A DNA stretch of 64,000 bases. Origin: Cephalotrichum gorgonifer (taxonomy: Eukaryota; Ascomycota; Sordariomycetes; Microascales; Microascaceae). A program made the translations under genes and the position numbers. How positions within the stretch are numbered: the first letter of the stretch is position 1; the number at the start of each line of letters is the position of its first letter. Shown here piece after piece: positions 1-12,322 of the stretch. Location of the stretch: positions 141,194-205,193 of the forward strand of contig ONZQ02000014.1 of NCBI GenBank assembly GCA_900312665.1. The letters are read 5' to 3'. Under the pieces are notes generated by a model, which was given only the letters and a program-made list of their open reading frames with translations, was not told the DNA's origin and ran no database searches.

Positions 1-1985
1 TCCTTCGTGGGGCACTCCAAGGGGTTAGTGCTGACGGGTTGGCTTTCCTTGTAGACCTTGTTGATCGAGTGGTTTAGGATGCGGTGGACACGGCTCAGTA
101 CGTCGGGGGAGACCTCAACCATCCAGGGGAAGCGGCCCAGCATGAATAGGGCCTCAGGTAGCGCCCCGATGGTGAGTAGACAGAGGACTAGCGCAATCTT
201 TTGCTCCATAGGCTCGGGCAGCTTTGGTTTCTCATCCAGAGGCTTCGCCTTTGCCCCTTGCGAATCAGCGGCGCCCTTGGCGGTCGGATCGCGAGACCTC
301 GCGGCCGGCATATGGGAAGGCTGAGTATCATCCGGCAGAGCGCCCGCCATCATCAAGGCATTCATACCTCCCCCAGGTCGGCTCGCGCGCTCCTTTTCCT
401 CGAGCTCCTTCGTCGCCTTCTCCCTCACAGCTTCCATGTCGTCGTCGAGTGGCCAGAGGTGGGGGTACAGGTCGCAGAGGGAGATAAAGCCAACTTTGAT
501 GAGGAGGGCGGCGAGGTACAAAAGATTCGCTGGCAGCACATCATCCGCATCTCTCGCATCGGATACGTAGAAGCGAAGTTTGAATCCGAGGAGCTGGGCC
601 GCGGTCTTGTTGCCTTGGGGGGGAAGCGTCTTGGTCAGCTTCTTCCATTGATGCTCCACCTCGGGATCGGAATCGTCGTCGCCGTCGTCGGGTGCATTCT
701 CTAGCGCCTCCCTCTCGCTGTCGGTAAGTTGACGACCCCCGAGCTCGAAGTACGCGCCGATGTGAATCTGGCGCGCCCTTTCCCAGAACAGGACGTCGCG
801 CTGTGTCTTCAACTGCTCGGTGGCCGCCTCATCCTCCTCAGTCGTCTGCCACTGTAGTGAGTCTGGGAGGGCCCAGGCAGGGAGACCTCCGGCGAAGACG
901 GTGGAGGACGGGCGGTGGTCTCTGGGCCACCAGGAGCTGACCCTCAGTAGCTTGATGAAGAAGCGGAACTGCTTGATGAGGACGGCGGCGAAGACATCGA
1001 GAGTAACATCGAGGACCCTCCCCACGTCGAGATCAAAGGTGCCGATCAAGGCCTTGATCTTTTCAAAGGTCGCGTGAGCCGCCTCGGAGGTCGGGGGGGC
1101 AGAGGTACTACTGCTTGTGAACAGCTCAGTGATCAGCTTCGAGTAGCCTTCAGTCTCTTCTCGGAGGAGGTTATAGTTTGCTTGGCGGTAGAGGAGGTTA
1201 GTTGCATGTCTGATGCCGAGCTTGGCGAAGCTATCACGGATGAGGCCGAGCTGGTTGAGGAGGGGGACCTCGAGGGTTTCACGCATTGCCTGGTGGGATA
1301 CGCCAGTAGCGTCGAGGAACTGGGCAAGGTAAGGGTGCTGCTCCTCGGGGGAGTCACTGTCGACCACGGTGGCGACTGTGTCCAAGAAAAGCATATGCGG
1401 CTCGAAAGCAAAGGAGTCCTTAATCACTTCGCTGGACTCGGGTCCGATAATCTCCTTGACACATGCGCCAGCATCTGCGGCGCGGAGCCTGCCGTCTAGA
1501 ACAGAGCGAGTGAACTCCTGGAAGAGACAGGAGAGTTCCGTGATGTCGACATCATCGCGCGACTGGACCCCATGTTGGATGACTTCCTGGCGACCGGTCT
1601 CCGCCCAGTTAGAAATCCTGTCGTCCGAGAGGATATCGTAAAAGTAGTGGGACGGGACGGGGGTGGGTGGAGGCGACGGCGCCTGTATCGGCCTTGCTGT
1701 CGCGGCCGCCGGGGCCGGGGGTTGTTGACGGGTCTGTGCAGGTGCAGCTGGACGATTAGCTGTCGGCGATGAGACGACAGGCGTCTGGCTCCGCGGCTGG
1801 GCGGCTTGGTGTGCGTCGCGACGGTCGTTTCTTCTACTAGGGCGACCGCCGCGTCCCGGGGACTGCCGCATGTGCGAATCGTCCCTATCGTGCTGAGCAA
1901 GGAATGTGTCGCCGGGTCGGTGAGGCGCAGGCCTGCCGCCGTCGGTAGAGGCGCGTTCGTTCCTCTTGCGTTTTGCGGGCGGCAT
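1..1985 (-). CDS. THO2: THO complex subunit 2, N-terminal part (cut at left edge)
   Basis: This is the N-terminal 661 residues or so of Tho2/THOC2, the large scaffold of the nuclear THO/TREX complex that couples transcription to mRNA packaging and export. The reading frame is open without introns from the ATG at 1985 to the window edge, so the remainder (the family usually exceeds 2000 residues in filamentous fungi) lies to the left. After a basic start (MPPAKRKR) comes a disordered Arg/Pro/Gln-rich stretch to about residue 115. The conserved helical THO2 N-terminal region follows, with recognisable segments such as LIRDSFAKLGIRHATNLLYR and NYNLLREETEGYSKLITELF. The ATG is the first in frame upstream of the conserved region. 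The gene is divergent from met2 with 2.1 kb between them. The family call is from remembered conservation and the segments are very typical. Confidence 0.9.
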   Translation of the reverse strand, partial: MPPAKRKRNERASTDGGRPAPHRPGDTFLAQHDRDDSHMRQSPGRGGRPSRRNDRRDAHQAAQPRSQTPVVSSPTANRPAAPAQTRQQPPAPAAATARPIQAPSPPPTPVPSHYFYDILSDDRISNWAETGRQEVIQHGVQSRDDVDITELSCLFQEFTRSVLDGRLRAADAGACVKEIIGPESSEVIKDSFAFEPHMLFLDTVATVVDSDSPEEQHPYLAQFLDATGVSHQAMRETLEVPLLNQLGLIRDSFAKLGIRHATNLLYRQANYNLLREETEGYSKLITELFTSSSTSAPPTSEAAHATFEKIKALIGTFDLDVGRVLDVTLDVFAAVLIKQFRFFIKLLRVSSWWPRDHRPSSTVFAGGLPAWALPDSLQWQTTEEDEAATEQLKTQRDVLFWERARQIHIGAYFELGGRQLTDSEREALENAPDDGDDDSDPEVEHQWKKLTKTLPPQGNKTAAQLLGFKLRFYVSDARDADDVLPANLLYLAALLIKVGFISLCDLYPHLWPLDDDMEAVREKATKELEEKERASRPGGGMNALMMAGALPDDTQPSHMPAARSRDPTAKGAADSQGAKAKPLDEKPKLPEPMEQKIALVLCLLTIGALPEALFMLGRFPWMVEVSPDVLSRVHRILNHSINKVYKESQPVSTNPLECPTK

Positions 1986-2918
1986 GGCGAGGATGGGAAG
2001 AGCTTAGATCATTTGGGGCTGAAGGTAGGAGAGGTGAACGGACGACGATCGACCTCGAGAAGAGTGGGTTCGGACGGGATGGAGCTGGGGATGGCGCGTT
2101 TCAAAGAGGGCGATGCGTGTATCTTTGGTAGTAGTTGATGTCTGGTCCATCGCAGGTTTAGCTTCGAATAAATTTCATGGGAGGTAGGGCACTCGTTCGA
2201 ACGGAGGAGGGGAGCTCAAAGACTGACTGGTAGGTACGAGGTGGTGGGTCTCGGCGACAGCTATGAGCAAAGGACGAGGATATATTGACGAAGAGTGGAG
2301 GAAATGTTGGTGGTTGGATTAAAAGGAACGTGGCAAGAAGAGTAGTAGTAAGAAGAAACAGTGACAAAAGGAAGTAGAGAAAATGCGCGATGGACTCAAT
2401 GGGGATAGAGAGGGTGGGCGTGGATCGCGTGGAGAGGGTGGTGGTGTTTGACGAGAGGCAGAGAGCGTGGCTCTCCCAGTCTGGAATTTCATGCCTGGAA
2501 CCAACGGTACTCAGCCTTGTCAACTGGCCAATAGGGGGGCAGACCCTGGCTTATGTACCGGGAACTTGCTCCGATAACAGAAATAGCTAGTTGTTGCACT
2601 GATTTATGCACTGGGTGGGGCACTATGGGCGTACTGTGTACCTTCATGTGTTCAATAACTGGGATAGAACAGAACAGACATATAAAGTTGGCTAAACACA
2701 CCGCTTCTGGAAGGTTTGCGAACAACATCTTAATTCCATAGCAGGCCAGCCGACAAGATAATAGTGCCATTCCAGAGATTGACAGGTCGATATCAAAGAG
2801 TATTCATTCCCCACTCCTATTATCCATGGCAGTTGGCTGTCTATAATGCGCATCTGCCGAGATGTTCAACCAAGATTTACAAGCATTCCCTCTCTGTTGA
2901 CTGTATAGTACCAGGTAG

Positions 2919-2925
2919 TGACTCA
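2919..2925. promoter_or_regulatory. Possible Gcn4/Cpc1 site TGACTCA
   Basis: This is an exact match to the palindromic bZIP site of the amino-acid starvation regulator Gcn4 (Cpc1 in filamentous fungi). It lies about 1.2 kb upstream of met2, a methionine biosynthesis gene that such a factor could control. A 7-bp match is expected several times in 64 kb by chance, so this is only a candidate. Confidence 0.25.
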
Positions 2926-4050
2926 CTGGGCATGGGAAGCACCGCCGCTGACTCTTTCCCCCCTGGATGACATGATTTCTCTCTTTATCTCTATCTCGTG
3001 TACTTGTATAGTAATAGATGACGGCGCTTCCTAGCAGCGGTGGGTACGAATACTTAAGAAGCTACTCCGCGGACTGCTCTTACGTCTCAGCTTTCTTCTT
3101 CACCATTGAGATTCTTCATCGTTCCCCCCGTCTACCCCACGCTTCACCCCAATTATATCTCCGATTGGGACGACTTGACACCCGTCCCGCAGCCACCACC
3201 CACCATCGTGGAAGCCTCCCAGCCATAGCTGATTACGCCATATCCCGCGCGGTTGTCGAATTCCTGTAGGGCTTTGGGGCGTTAGTGGCGTGTGGGCGGT
3301 TGCCTCGTCTAGGGCCCCTGAGCACAGAGTCAATTACTGATACTTATACGGCTATATCCCGTCCCCATCTCCGTCCCCATCAACCTCGCCCTCAGATCCA
3401 GTGAACAATACCCCAGCGGAGTGGACGACCTGTGTACTTCTCAGGCAAAGGCGAAACCCGCTAAAAGAGACTGATCGGGCCCGATTTTAGCGCTGGGAAA
3501 CAGCCATCCATTCCATTCCCCTAGTACTTGTACAAGTACGAGCACTGTTGGATCCGGTTCCGGCCCCCCCAAGCGGATTCTCACCTATTACAAGTATTCT
3601 TCTTTTTTTTTTTTTTACAACCAACCACTTGGCCATTCATTGCCTATCGGTATACTCGTCCTGGGCAAGGCAAACCGTTTACGGAAGAAGAGGCGACTTC
3701 TGACGCTCCTCTCGGATTTTACACAACGGGCAGAACCAAACCATCGGATGCACGCCATCCATCTTCCAAGTTTACAAGTACAAGTACTTCACTTAACACA
3801 TACTACTTCCCTCTATCTGTATCCATTTCGCCTTCTTCACCGACTTCCGAGTACCGTACCACCTCTTCCTTGATTATTCATCGTCCTGCATTGATTGCCC
3901 TTTGCGGATATTATCCTCTCCCCTGGTCCCTCGTCCTGCCTCCATACTCTCACATCCATCCGCCCTCGTCCTATCACGGCATTCCCCAGCACCGTCAGCA
4001 CCCAGCAACGACAAAGGGAGCGCACTTCAACATCTCCCATTGGCAGACTC

Positions 4051-4074
4051 GACGCCGACGCCGACGCCGACGCC
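4051..4074 (+). repeat. GACGCC x4 microsatellite in met2 leader
   Basis: Four perfect tandem copies of the hexamer GACGCC lie about 30 bp before the met2 ATG at 4106, probably in its 5' untranslated region. Confidence 0.8.
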
Positions 4075-4105
4075 AACAAAAAGTCGGAGCGAACATCTTC
4101 GGGCC

Positions 4106-6105
4106 ATGGCACAAGGATCCTCCACAACCGCACCTAACATGGGTGCGCAACACTACGGTCAGTACGCCCTCCCTGTCTTTTGCCTCTCTCCCCCGATTTT
4201 TTTTTCCCCTTTCTTGCTCCGTTCATCCCCCACACCCGCACCCGCTTGGAGTAATGCAATTTGCCCCTCCCCCTCCTTCCGATTCCGGCACTCCACCCCA
4301 CCACGGATGACGCAAGAGCAGTCAACGTCCATTCATCTCCATCTCCATCTCTATGCTTAAAAAGTCGCGATGGGGACACCACACCAGCCAATCGAGGCTC
4401 AAGCGACGTCTCTCACTCCTATCCACATCACCGCGAAACCCCACTCCCTGTTATCCGCTGCAAGCCCTCTTTTATCGCCTAGTGTAACGGCTGGCTGAAT
4501 ACTTCCAAGAAAGAATACGCGCTCAACCCGAGAATCCATTCGCGTCTCTCGTCCCCGACCAACAGATAGCCATTGTCCCGTCCTTCACCCTCGAATCGGG
4601 TGTAACTCTCTACAATGTGCCCGTCGCCTATACCACAAGGGGCACACTGTCGCCCAACGGCGACAACTGCATGGTCATCTGTCACGCCCTGACCGGCAGC
4701 GCCGATGTGGCCGACTGGTGGGGCCCACTGCTAGGCGGTCCCGAGAGGGCCTTCGACACGACTAGGTTCTTTATCGTCTGCCTCAACGCATTAGGTAGCC
4801 CGTACGGTACTGCGAGCCCCGTCACCAGCAAGGACGGAGACCCCAAGAAGGGCCGATACGGCCCGGAGTTCCCACTTACCACAATCAGGGACGACGTAAA
4901 GTAAGCCTGCCCTCCCCCTCCCCCGTTGTAAATATATACATAGGGCTGCAACATCTGCATGGACCAACGTTATTAACCCATGGGTCCTCTTCAGCCTCCA
5001 CAAGCTCATCCTCGACGATCTAGGCGTGCGCCAGGTCGCCGCTGTAATCGGTGGCTCCCTTGGCGGCATGTTCGTTCTCGAGTGGGCATATTTCGGCAAG
5101 GACTACGTCCGCTGCATCGTGCCCATCGCGACCTCGAGCCGCCACAGCGCATGGTGCATCAGCTGGGGCGAGGCGCAGCGCCAGAGCATATACGCCGACC
5201 CTAAGTACGATGACGGCTACTATCCCTTCGAAGACCCTCCAGTGACCGGGCTGGGCGCCGCCCGCATGTCGGCGCTGCTTACCTACCGCAGCCGCAATTC
5301 CTTCGAGGCCCGGTTCGGCCGCAACACCCCCGATCCGTCCAAGAGGCAGATCATACGGGAACAGCCACGCGCGACCACCCCTTCCGAGGCCCACTTCCAC
5401 ATCCACAACGAAGGCCACAACGTCACGCGCAAGTCCCTCTCACGGCAGGGCAGTGATTCGCCCAAGATCGACGGCAGGAGCCCCAAGGCATCTCCCGAGG
5501 GCGCGACAAACGGCGCGACCAACGGCACCTCCAACGGAGACGGCGTGACCGCCCCTGAGCAGACTGTCCTGTCCCTGGACCCCCAGTTCCACGGACCCAA
5601 GCAGGGCGCCGCCTCCCTCACGGGCGGCGAGCACATCCCCTCGTCAAACCTGTTCTCGGCGCAGACCTACCTCCGCTACCAGGGCCAGAAGTTCGTCAAG
5701 CGCTTCGACTCGAACTGCTACATCGCCATGACGCGCAAGCTTGACACCCACGACGTCTCCCGCGACCGTGCCGGCTCCGTCGCCGACGCCCTCGCCCTGA
5801 TCGAGCAGCCCACACTCGTTCTCGGCATCGAGAGCGACGGGCTCTTCACCTTTGCCGAGCAGGAGGAGATAGCCGCGCACGTCCGCGACGCGCGCCTCGA
5901 GCGCATCGTGAGCCCCGAGGGCCACGACGCCTTCCTGCTTCAGTTCGAGCAGGTGAACCACAATATCCTCGGCTTCCTGAGGGAGACTCTACCGGACATC
6001 ATGGGCAGGGGGGGCAGTGGTCCCGTGGAAACCCCCTCCGTGGGGGAGCTCAAGAAGTCGAGCACGTTCGGGGAGGCGGAGGTCGGGGATCTCACTGCGT
6101 GGTAG
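4106..6105 (+). CDS. met2: Homoserine O-acetyltransferase
   Basis: This enzyme transfers acetyl from acetyl-CoA to homoserine, giving O-acetylhomoserine, the precursor for methionine synthesis by sulfhydrylation. The model is join(4106..4157, 4510..4900, 4995..6105), 517 residues, with GT-AG introns of 352 and 94 nt. It is an alpha/beta-hydrolase fold protein of the MetX family. The nucleophile elbow GGSLGGM places the catalytic serine at residue 169. The acid is Asp429 in GIESDGLF and the base is His458 in EGHDAF. Residues around 262-325 form a Ser/Thr/Asn-rich insert, as is usual for fungal Met2. The first exon is weakest: it codes only 17 residues and its acceptor (ttccaag at 4503-4509) was chosen because it keeps frame with the conserved start ENPFASLVPDQQIAIVPSF. 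The gene is convergent with the F-box gene. Confidence 0.9.
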
Positions 6106-6633
6106 TTTTTGGTTGGTAGCGTAAAGCCTAGATCCGGGAGAAGGGGGGGGGGAAGGAGATATTACAATAGACTTGGCCAAGTTTTGAAGTAAATACATTT
6201 CCGCATTGGGCATTATTCAAGTTCCGGGGACGAGACAGCTCTCATGGCGACGGTGATTGTGAGGATGGTGCACATATGACTATGCACAGCTTAAGCTGCC
6301 CATACCTCGTCCATTGGGAGCGGACTTGACTGCTTGGTCCAACACATGTAAGTAGAAAAAAAAAACACATAGCGCAAGTCCACGCACCCTTGCCATATTA
6401 CAAGCTCCATAGCCGTTGAATATAAAAAAAAGCTTCCATGCTCATGTATAACATAACATAACGTAACGGTCGTAGCAACCCAAGATAGACACACAGACAC
6501 ACTCCACTCGTACCATACAAAACATACAAAACATACAACAGCAATAATAGCACACTCACTTCCTTCGACCCCCCCTCCCCCTTTTCCCCTCGTCCGACAC
6601 TATCCCGCCCCTCCAACTTCGACGCCTGAATCT
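6106..6633. other. 3' intergenic region met2 / F-box gene
   Basis: Convergent 3' flanks. The stretch is AT-richer than the flanking genes and includes short direct repeats of acata/acaaaacat type around 6450-6540. No gene is seen. Confidence 0.6.
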
Positions 6634-9600
6634 CTAAAGCTCACCCGCCCTAACCTCCTTCTCGAAAATCCTCACCCCCTCAACGTAGTCCAGCCCCCAA
6701 CTGACGGACCTCAACTTCAGCACCGCCTCAAACTCGTCCCCGCTCTCGCCTTCCCCCTCGCTGTCGCTCGAATAAAGGTCCTCCTCCTCGCTGCTATCCC
6801 CGTCACTCGGGTACCTCCACAGGTCCGCCGAGAACGCGAGCGTGATCTCTTCCACCCCCGAGTCTCCCGCACCTGTGATAACCGCCTTCCCCTTTCCCTT
6901 CTTGTCAGTCGACTCCTTCTTCCTCGACACACCATTCTTTGATCTGGAAGGTCCCTTGTCGACGGTCCGTATGATGCGCGTCGCGCGCTCCCCGACGCCG
7001 AGCCACTCGAGCTTGTGCTGGGGGTACCAGACCAGGCTGTCGATGAAGAATTTGGTCGTCTCCTGCATCGCCCAGGCGCACGTGTCGTCGTTTCGGAAAG
7101 GCGAGATGTGGAGTGCTTGAAGGTTGCGGAGGCCAGCAAAGTGCTGGAGGAGAGTGTGCTAAGACCGTGTTAGTATCCCTACACTCTCTAGCAGTCAGGG
7201 GGAAAGGGGAAAGTTGAAGGGGGAGGGAGGAACGGGGAGAGCTTACCACCCCACGCATGTGGAAGCCTCCAGATAGCTCCTCAAGTCGAACGCCCTGAGC
7301 ACACAAAAGGGTGATCGTCTTCGCATCCAGGTCCCATGTGGATGAAGAATCGTTTCTGATCAGCAAGCGCTTCAGCGTGCCCAAGTGCTTCTTGAGTACC
7401 TGCTTCCGTATATTATTGATGGTCACGGTAGACCAGGGATGGAATGTCGACGGCCAATACCTCACTGATCGTTCAATCATGAAGATCTCGTAAACCTTGT
7501 CGAGCTGCGACACACACTTGAGGAATGCCGGCGAGACATTGTCGGTGGAGATATTCCGTAGTGCCAGCGGTTTTACTTGATTCTCCTTGGAGAGTAGGGT
7601 CCACAAGGGAGCCTGGTTCCCGACGTTTAAGAGAGTCAGAGTTTGAAGGGCGTGGAGATCCAGGGCGCTGTTCAGCACAGAGGCTTTGACTGGGATTAGG
7701 TGGATCCCTAGCGACACGAGCCCGAGGCCTCTGGTAGATTTGACATAGGCGCTCATGAGCTGTTTCATTTCAGACTCGTTGACCTCGGCGGTGGGCTTTT
7801 CTTGCGCGCATAGCACTACAGATGGTGACTCTGACCTCGCCGTGCGAGTTCGCCTCGTACGTGAGGGCCAGATACTGGAGTGACGGGCACTCTCGCGAAC
7901 TCCCGAGAACCTTGTCATGTCCGGGGAGGTGTCGGAGTCGTCACTCGTATCGACCCCGAGGGACTCATCCCCTTCTGTGTCGCTCAAATCAAGATCATCC
8001 ACAGACATATTAGCTCGGGGTGGCTTGTCGTTTGAGTTCTTGTGTGATGCAGTGCTGGGTAATAACTCGTCGGGTTGTCCCGAGGCGGAATCGTCATCAG
8101 AAGAGCCCGATCTCGTCACACTACTAGTACCCGTTATTGCGTTCTGCTTGGCGGCATCGGATTCGAAGTAGCCGCCGATAGCGTTCCCGATGAGATCGAC
8201 GATATCGCCGCTGTGGCCAGCAAGGCTTTCGGCGCCACGCACAGATAGAAGCGCGTTGGATGCCTCCTTGAGGGCGGCAATGAACAGCTCCTCCGGCGAC
8301 TTCTTCTCTTTTTGGGACACGCCCTGAGACTTGTCGCTCAGACTGCTTCCATCATCCTCCCTTTCGCCGGGCCGAGACGGAGGCTGATGGTTATGGCGGC
8401 CCTTCTCAACACCAAGGACCCGCGCAAGTACAGCCTCCTGAATCTTCCATTCCTTCTGGGCCGAGGGCGGCCTCGAGGACGTGCTGTGCTGGGCGCCGTG
8501 GAAATCGTCGTCGAGCTCGGTCGCGTCGGGATCCTGATCTGGATCTGACCCCCTCGCTTCCACGGCGAGCGCAGTGGAAAACGAGAGACGCAAGTGAGTA
8601 AGCGTGCTCTCCGAGTATTCTATGCAGGACTTGACCTCGGGAACCAGATCCAGGGAATCGATATTGAGGACGGCGAGGCGCCTGAGGTTCTTGAAGCCCG
8701 ACAGGGTGGGGGGATCGTCGGGCGCGGACTGCCGGCGAAGGGGCCTAGACCTGGAACTAGGTTTCATGATGGGCGGGGGAGGGAGGTTGGGGATGATATG
8801 GGTGGGTGGGCTTGCATGAGCTGGTGCGAAGTGAGACTGAATGCCGTTGCCGTAGAACTGGGGAGGGATGGGTCCGACATTGAACTGTACGGGAGGAGGA
8901 GGGGGACCTTGAGGGTGCGGGTGGTGGTGTGGTAGGAGCATTGGTGGGTCGAACGAGGACGAAGGGTTTGCATTCGCGATGGGTAGAGGCCGGAGGGGTT
9001 CATAGCAAGAGATGCCAGCATGCCATCGGATATGAAGCTCGTTCAGGCACGGTAGTTGATGAAGTGTCTTGAACACTCGGCGATTCAGCTCAACCGGGAT
9101 ATTCCATTTGAAGGTCTCCAGGGACTTCGCATCGCGGAGGGCTAGGTGTATCAGGGTGTTCAAGAACCTGCCGCCATTGAGAGAGTATTGAAAGGCTTGA
9201 TAGCTAGTCCTCGCCTTATCGCCAACGCTCCGGATATCTAAGGAGAAGTGCCTCAAGAACCGGGCATAGTCGTAGTCACTAGTGGTCAGGGTGTCGAGGC
9301 CGCCAGTTAGCGTGACGTTTGCCGTACTTCGCAAAGGCGGATTGTCTCGCGGTAGCAGGGGAGGGTTCGTGAGGATGACGTGGAAGGACCGGTATAGCTG
9401 GGCCGCGGCTAGCTCGTGAAAGCGCCTCGATACGACGGAGAGCGAGATGAGCTCCGGGGTATCGCACTGCACAGTGGGTTAGTAGGGTCGATCCGGGATG
9501 GTAGTAAAAGGAGGCGCAAGTAGCGATATTAAGATGAAGAAGTGCACAGAAACCTAGGCTTCGACGCAGTGGGGAATGGAACAAGGGGGAGACGACTGGG

Positions 9601-9799
9601 ATAGCTGAAAGCTCGGGGAGGGAGGGAATATATTAAAACCAGAGCTTGATGTACGTACGTGGCTGAAAATGGCATGTTGGGTTTCCGGTGGAAGGTCAAG
9701 GACACTCAGTCGTCGGATGGGTCTGACCGACTGTCTGATACGCGGGGCGGAGGACGACGGCGAGGCTGAGGAGGAGCTGGAAACCATAGTCGATGCCAT
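6634..9799 (-). CDS. F-box protein, substrate unknown
   Basis: This is probably an SCF ubiquitin-ligase adaptor that binds Skp1 through its F-box. The model is complement(join(6634..7158, 7247..9466, 9659..9799)), 961 residues, both introns GT-AG and phase 0. The F-box spans the first intron: exon 1 ends LSVLDLPPETQHAIFSH and exon 2 continues CDTPELISLSVVSRRFHEL. The middle has leucine-rich stretches that resemble degenerate LRRs, separated by long disordered parts (proline/histidine-rich near residues 190-260, acidic and Ser-rich near 370-580). The C-terminus has a Glu/Ser/Asp-rich patch and ends KEVRAGEL. The start at 9799 (MASTMVSSS) was taken because it directly precedes the Ser-rich leader; an in-frame extension upstream (to 9910) is possible. 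I do not recognise a named orthologue. Confidence 0.75.
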
Positions 9800-12322
9800 A
9801 GTGGAACCGGGTCGCGTATGTGGGCCACTTGTGCTGATCCTTCTGACGGGACGTGGCCGTGGCCGTGTATGCCGCAGCGACGGAAGCAGCACGACCGGAA
9901 AGGCGCTCACTGGGAGGGCGCTCCCTCCAGGTCACCCTCAGGCCGCGACGATGATGTCGGGATCCAAGGCGCTATAGTACCAGTGCAGGGCACAGAGATG
10001 TCGCACAGTGCCTCGGTGGGTATGTACCAGATCCTGGATAGATCTAAATCTTAGGTTGGAGCAGATGGCGTCAGCAAGGTGCAGATAGGCGTCGTAACCT
10101 CGATATAGATATGGAGAGCTGCACTGGAAGAGATTGGGACAGGCGAGAAATGTACGCCGTACAGGAATGTGAGGGGCGCAGGTTCAAGACGTTACTGTGT
10201 GTGAAGAGAAACCTTGAAGAAGTGAATAGTAGTGTCAGGTCAGGCGCTAAAGGTGTTTAGGTGTTGGTGTGGATATATGTAGTGTGATAGAGTTGGATGT
10301 GTTCGCAGGTGTAGGAGTGAATGTTTGAGGAGGAGGATAAGGACGAATCGAAGTGGACAAGGCGGCCAGCAGTAATAATGGCCAGGGTCGGGCAAGGCAA
10401 GGCGAGGAAGGCACGGTGGGAGGTGGGGGACTTGTTCCAGAGTGTGGAGGGAAGGGGCGGGGCCGCCGCCGCACGGCCAACTAGCGTGCTGCTAGGGTGA
10501 TATCATATGCAAGAAGCACCGACCCTACCATGGGCCACATGCATCTCAGGATTAGATTGTACACTATGTATGTAGGTATGTTATGTAGTTACTTGACACT
10601 TTACCCCGGCTCCCTCCTCCAACCCAGCTCCACAGGCAACACCAAGAGCGTGCACCATTGTGAATACTCGCGTGCAGAGTATTTACAACCACAGTGGTAA
10701 AATTCTCTTTCTGTACTGTCACTCACCATGCCTGTGGTTTTCTTTAACTAGACCTTCCTCACCGTCATAGATTTAACCTGCATTAGCTCAAGTGGCATGG
10801 AAGATCCTCTGATTTGCCTGAACCCTTCTTTAAATTCCTTGAGCCTTGAGAATGCTTTGCGAGGACAATCAAAGGTGATGGCGCCATAGCATCAGCGTCT
10901 ACTTAGACAAGTACCTATTCCACTTTGACCCTTGACCGGCGTTTAGGGAAAGTCGATCCGCAACCCCACGGCGCAGCTATCAAACACCCCACAGGTAATG
11001 AATGCTCACTGCTTGCCATTTTCGGCTTTTTCTTTGCGTTTGTCTCATCCACAACTCCGGAGTCCGCAGTGTGTATTACATAGCATGAGCAGCTGAAGCT
11101 GGTCTTGAGAGAAGGGAGGAATACTCGATTACTCGAGTCATACGGAGAGGAGTTTCCCAGGCGCGCATCCCGCTAGCCAGACAGGCAGACAGAAAGGTCG
11201 CACGAGAGCCGGCCTACCCCACCATCAATTCACCTGGCGAAGGCCGGGAGCGACTGGCGGAATACCTGCGGATTGGCAGGTGTGGTCCAATGTTGAGCAA
11301 GCAAATCAAAAGAGATTGAAGTCGTGAGATGTGGGGTGCTGACTACTAAACAATTGTATTGTGGCACCAAGGGGAGAATGCATTCTCAGTGGTCAGAGAC
11401 GGGTAGCTAATATCTAGTCGAGGGCGCCGTTGTAAATAAACTCTAGGAGGTATGCCCTTAGCTAATAAGGAGAATGCCCTTACAAGTATACGTTGCATGG
11501 TGATACCATACATGTACCAGCCTAGCTCTAGTAGAGTAAGTACCAGGCTCGTACGAGTTCTGAGAACCAAAACCCTACCTATACTGAGAAATCCCACTAG
11601 CGCATTTCGAAACAACCTTGTATTCCGTAGCACTCATCAGGCTTTCCATTCTGGTCAAGCAAACAGCTGTGCCTCGAAAATCTTCGGCCGGCTTCCCGTC
11701 CTTGACCGGTGCCAAGCCTCCTCCTGACCCACCTCGTTCGCTTGTGGGGCCTGCCGTGGCCTTACAACGGCGCTAAGCCACTAGCCAAGACTCGCTCCTC
11801 CCCACCTTGCCCCCGCCAACAACAGCGGGACTGGGGCGGATCTCATCGGCCCAGGAAAGCGCGACCATGTTAATAATACCATGTTGGTTCTCCCCGCTCT
11901 CTCCTCAGTGAATTCTATCCCAGAATCCTTCGGAGGCAAAAAGTGCTAGTATAATAATACCGGCCTTGTTTCCACACCCCCTTCCCCTTTCCTCTCCTAT
12001 TCTTTGGCTGTCCATCCCCCCTTCTCCTTCTCCGCTCCCTCACCTCAGCCTTAGCGTTTAGCATGGTATCTGTTCTATTTTCGACTACTTGCCAACCAAG
12101 AATCACACCGTCGGAATCCTACACAGACCCACCAAGACCAGGCGCCAACTGCACCGCCCGCCTCTCTGCTCCACACTCGGCTAGATATATTTACACTCTC
12201 TGAATCCTCCGCTCTCGTCCCCAACCCACCACTCTTTTACTTCATTGCAGACGTGGCTGCGGAAACGTCACCCTCTACAACACAGGCAGACAGATCCAAC
12301 AGGCAATCCACCCCCAGCAACC
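9800..12322. other. Divergent intergenic region F-box / transglutaminase-like gene
   Basis: This 2.5-kb stretch holds both promoters. I see no supported gene. Open frames here are short and lack domains. The sequence tttacttcattgcag before 12251 looks like an intron end, so the gene to the right may have a 5' UTR intron. Confidence 0.55.

Larger units (their letters stand above)
1986..4105. other. Divergent intergenic region THO2 / met2
   Basis: This 2.1-kb stretch contains the promoters and leaders of both neighbours. I see no convincing gene. Short open frames lack splice partners and recognisable domains. It holds a TGACTCA site at 2919-2925, CT-rich leader sequence from about 3590, GTAC words near 3528-3545 and 3773-3790, and a GACGCC repeat just before the met2 start. 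Confidence 0.6.

Noticed and set aside
2158..2523. 121-codon minus-strand open frame with a hydrophobic stretch upstream of THO2
   Set aside because: Lies in CT-rich leader DNA whose antisense gives Leu/Phe/Thr runs; no start context, splice partner or known domain.
3528..4310. 260-codon open frame before met2
   Set aside because: Runs through a poly-T tract, leader sequence and the met2 first intron; low-complexity Ser/Pro/His with no domain.
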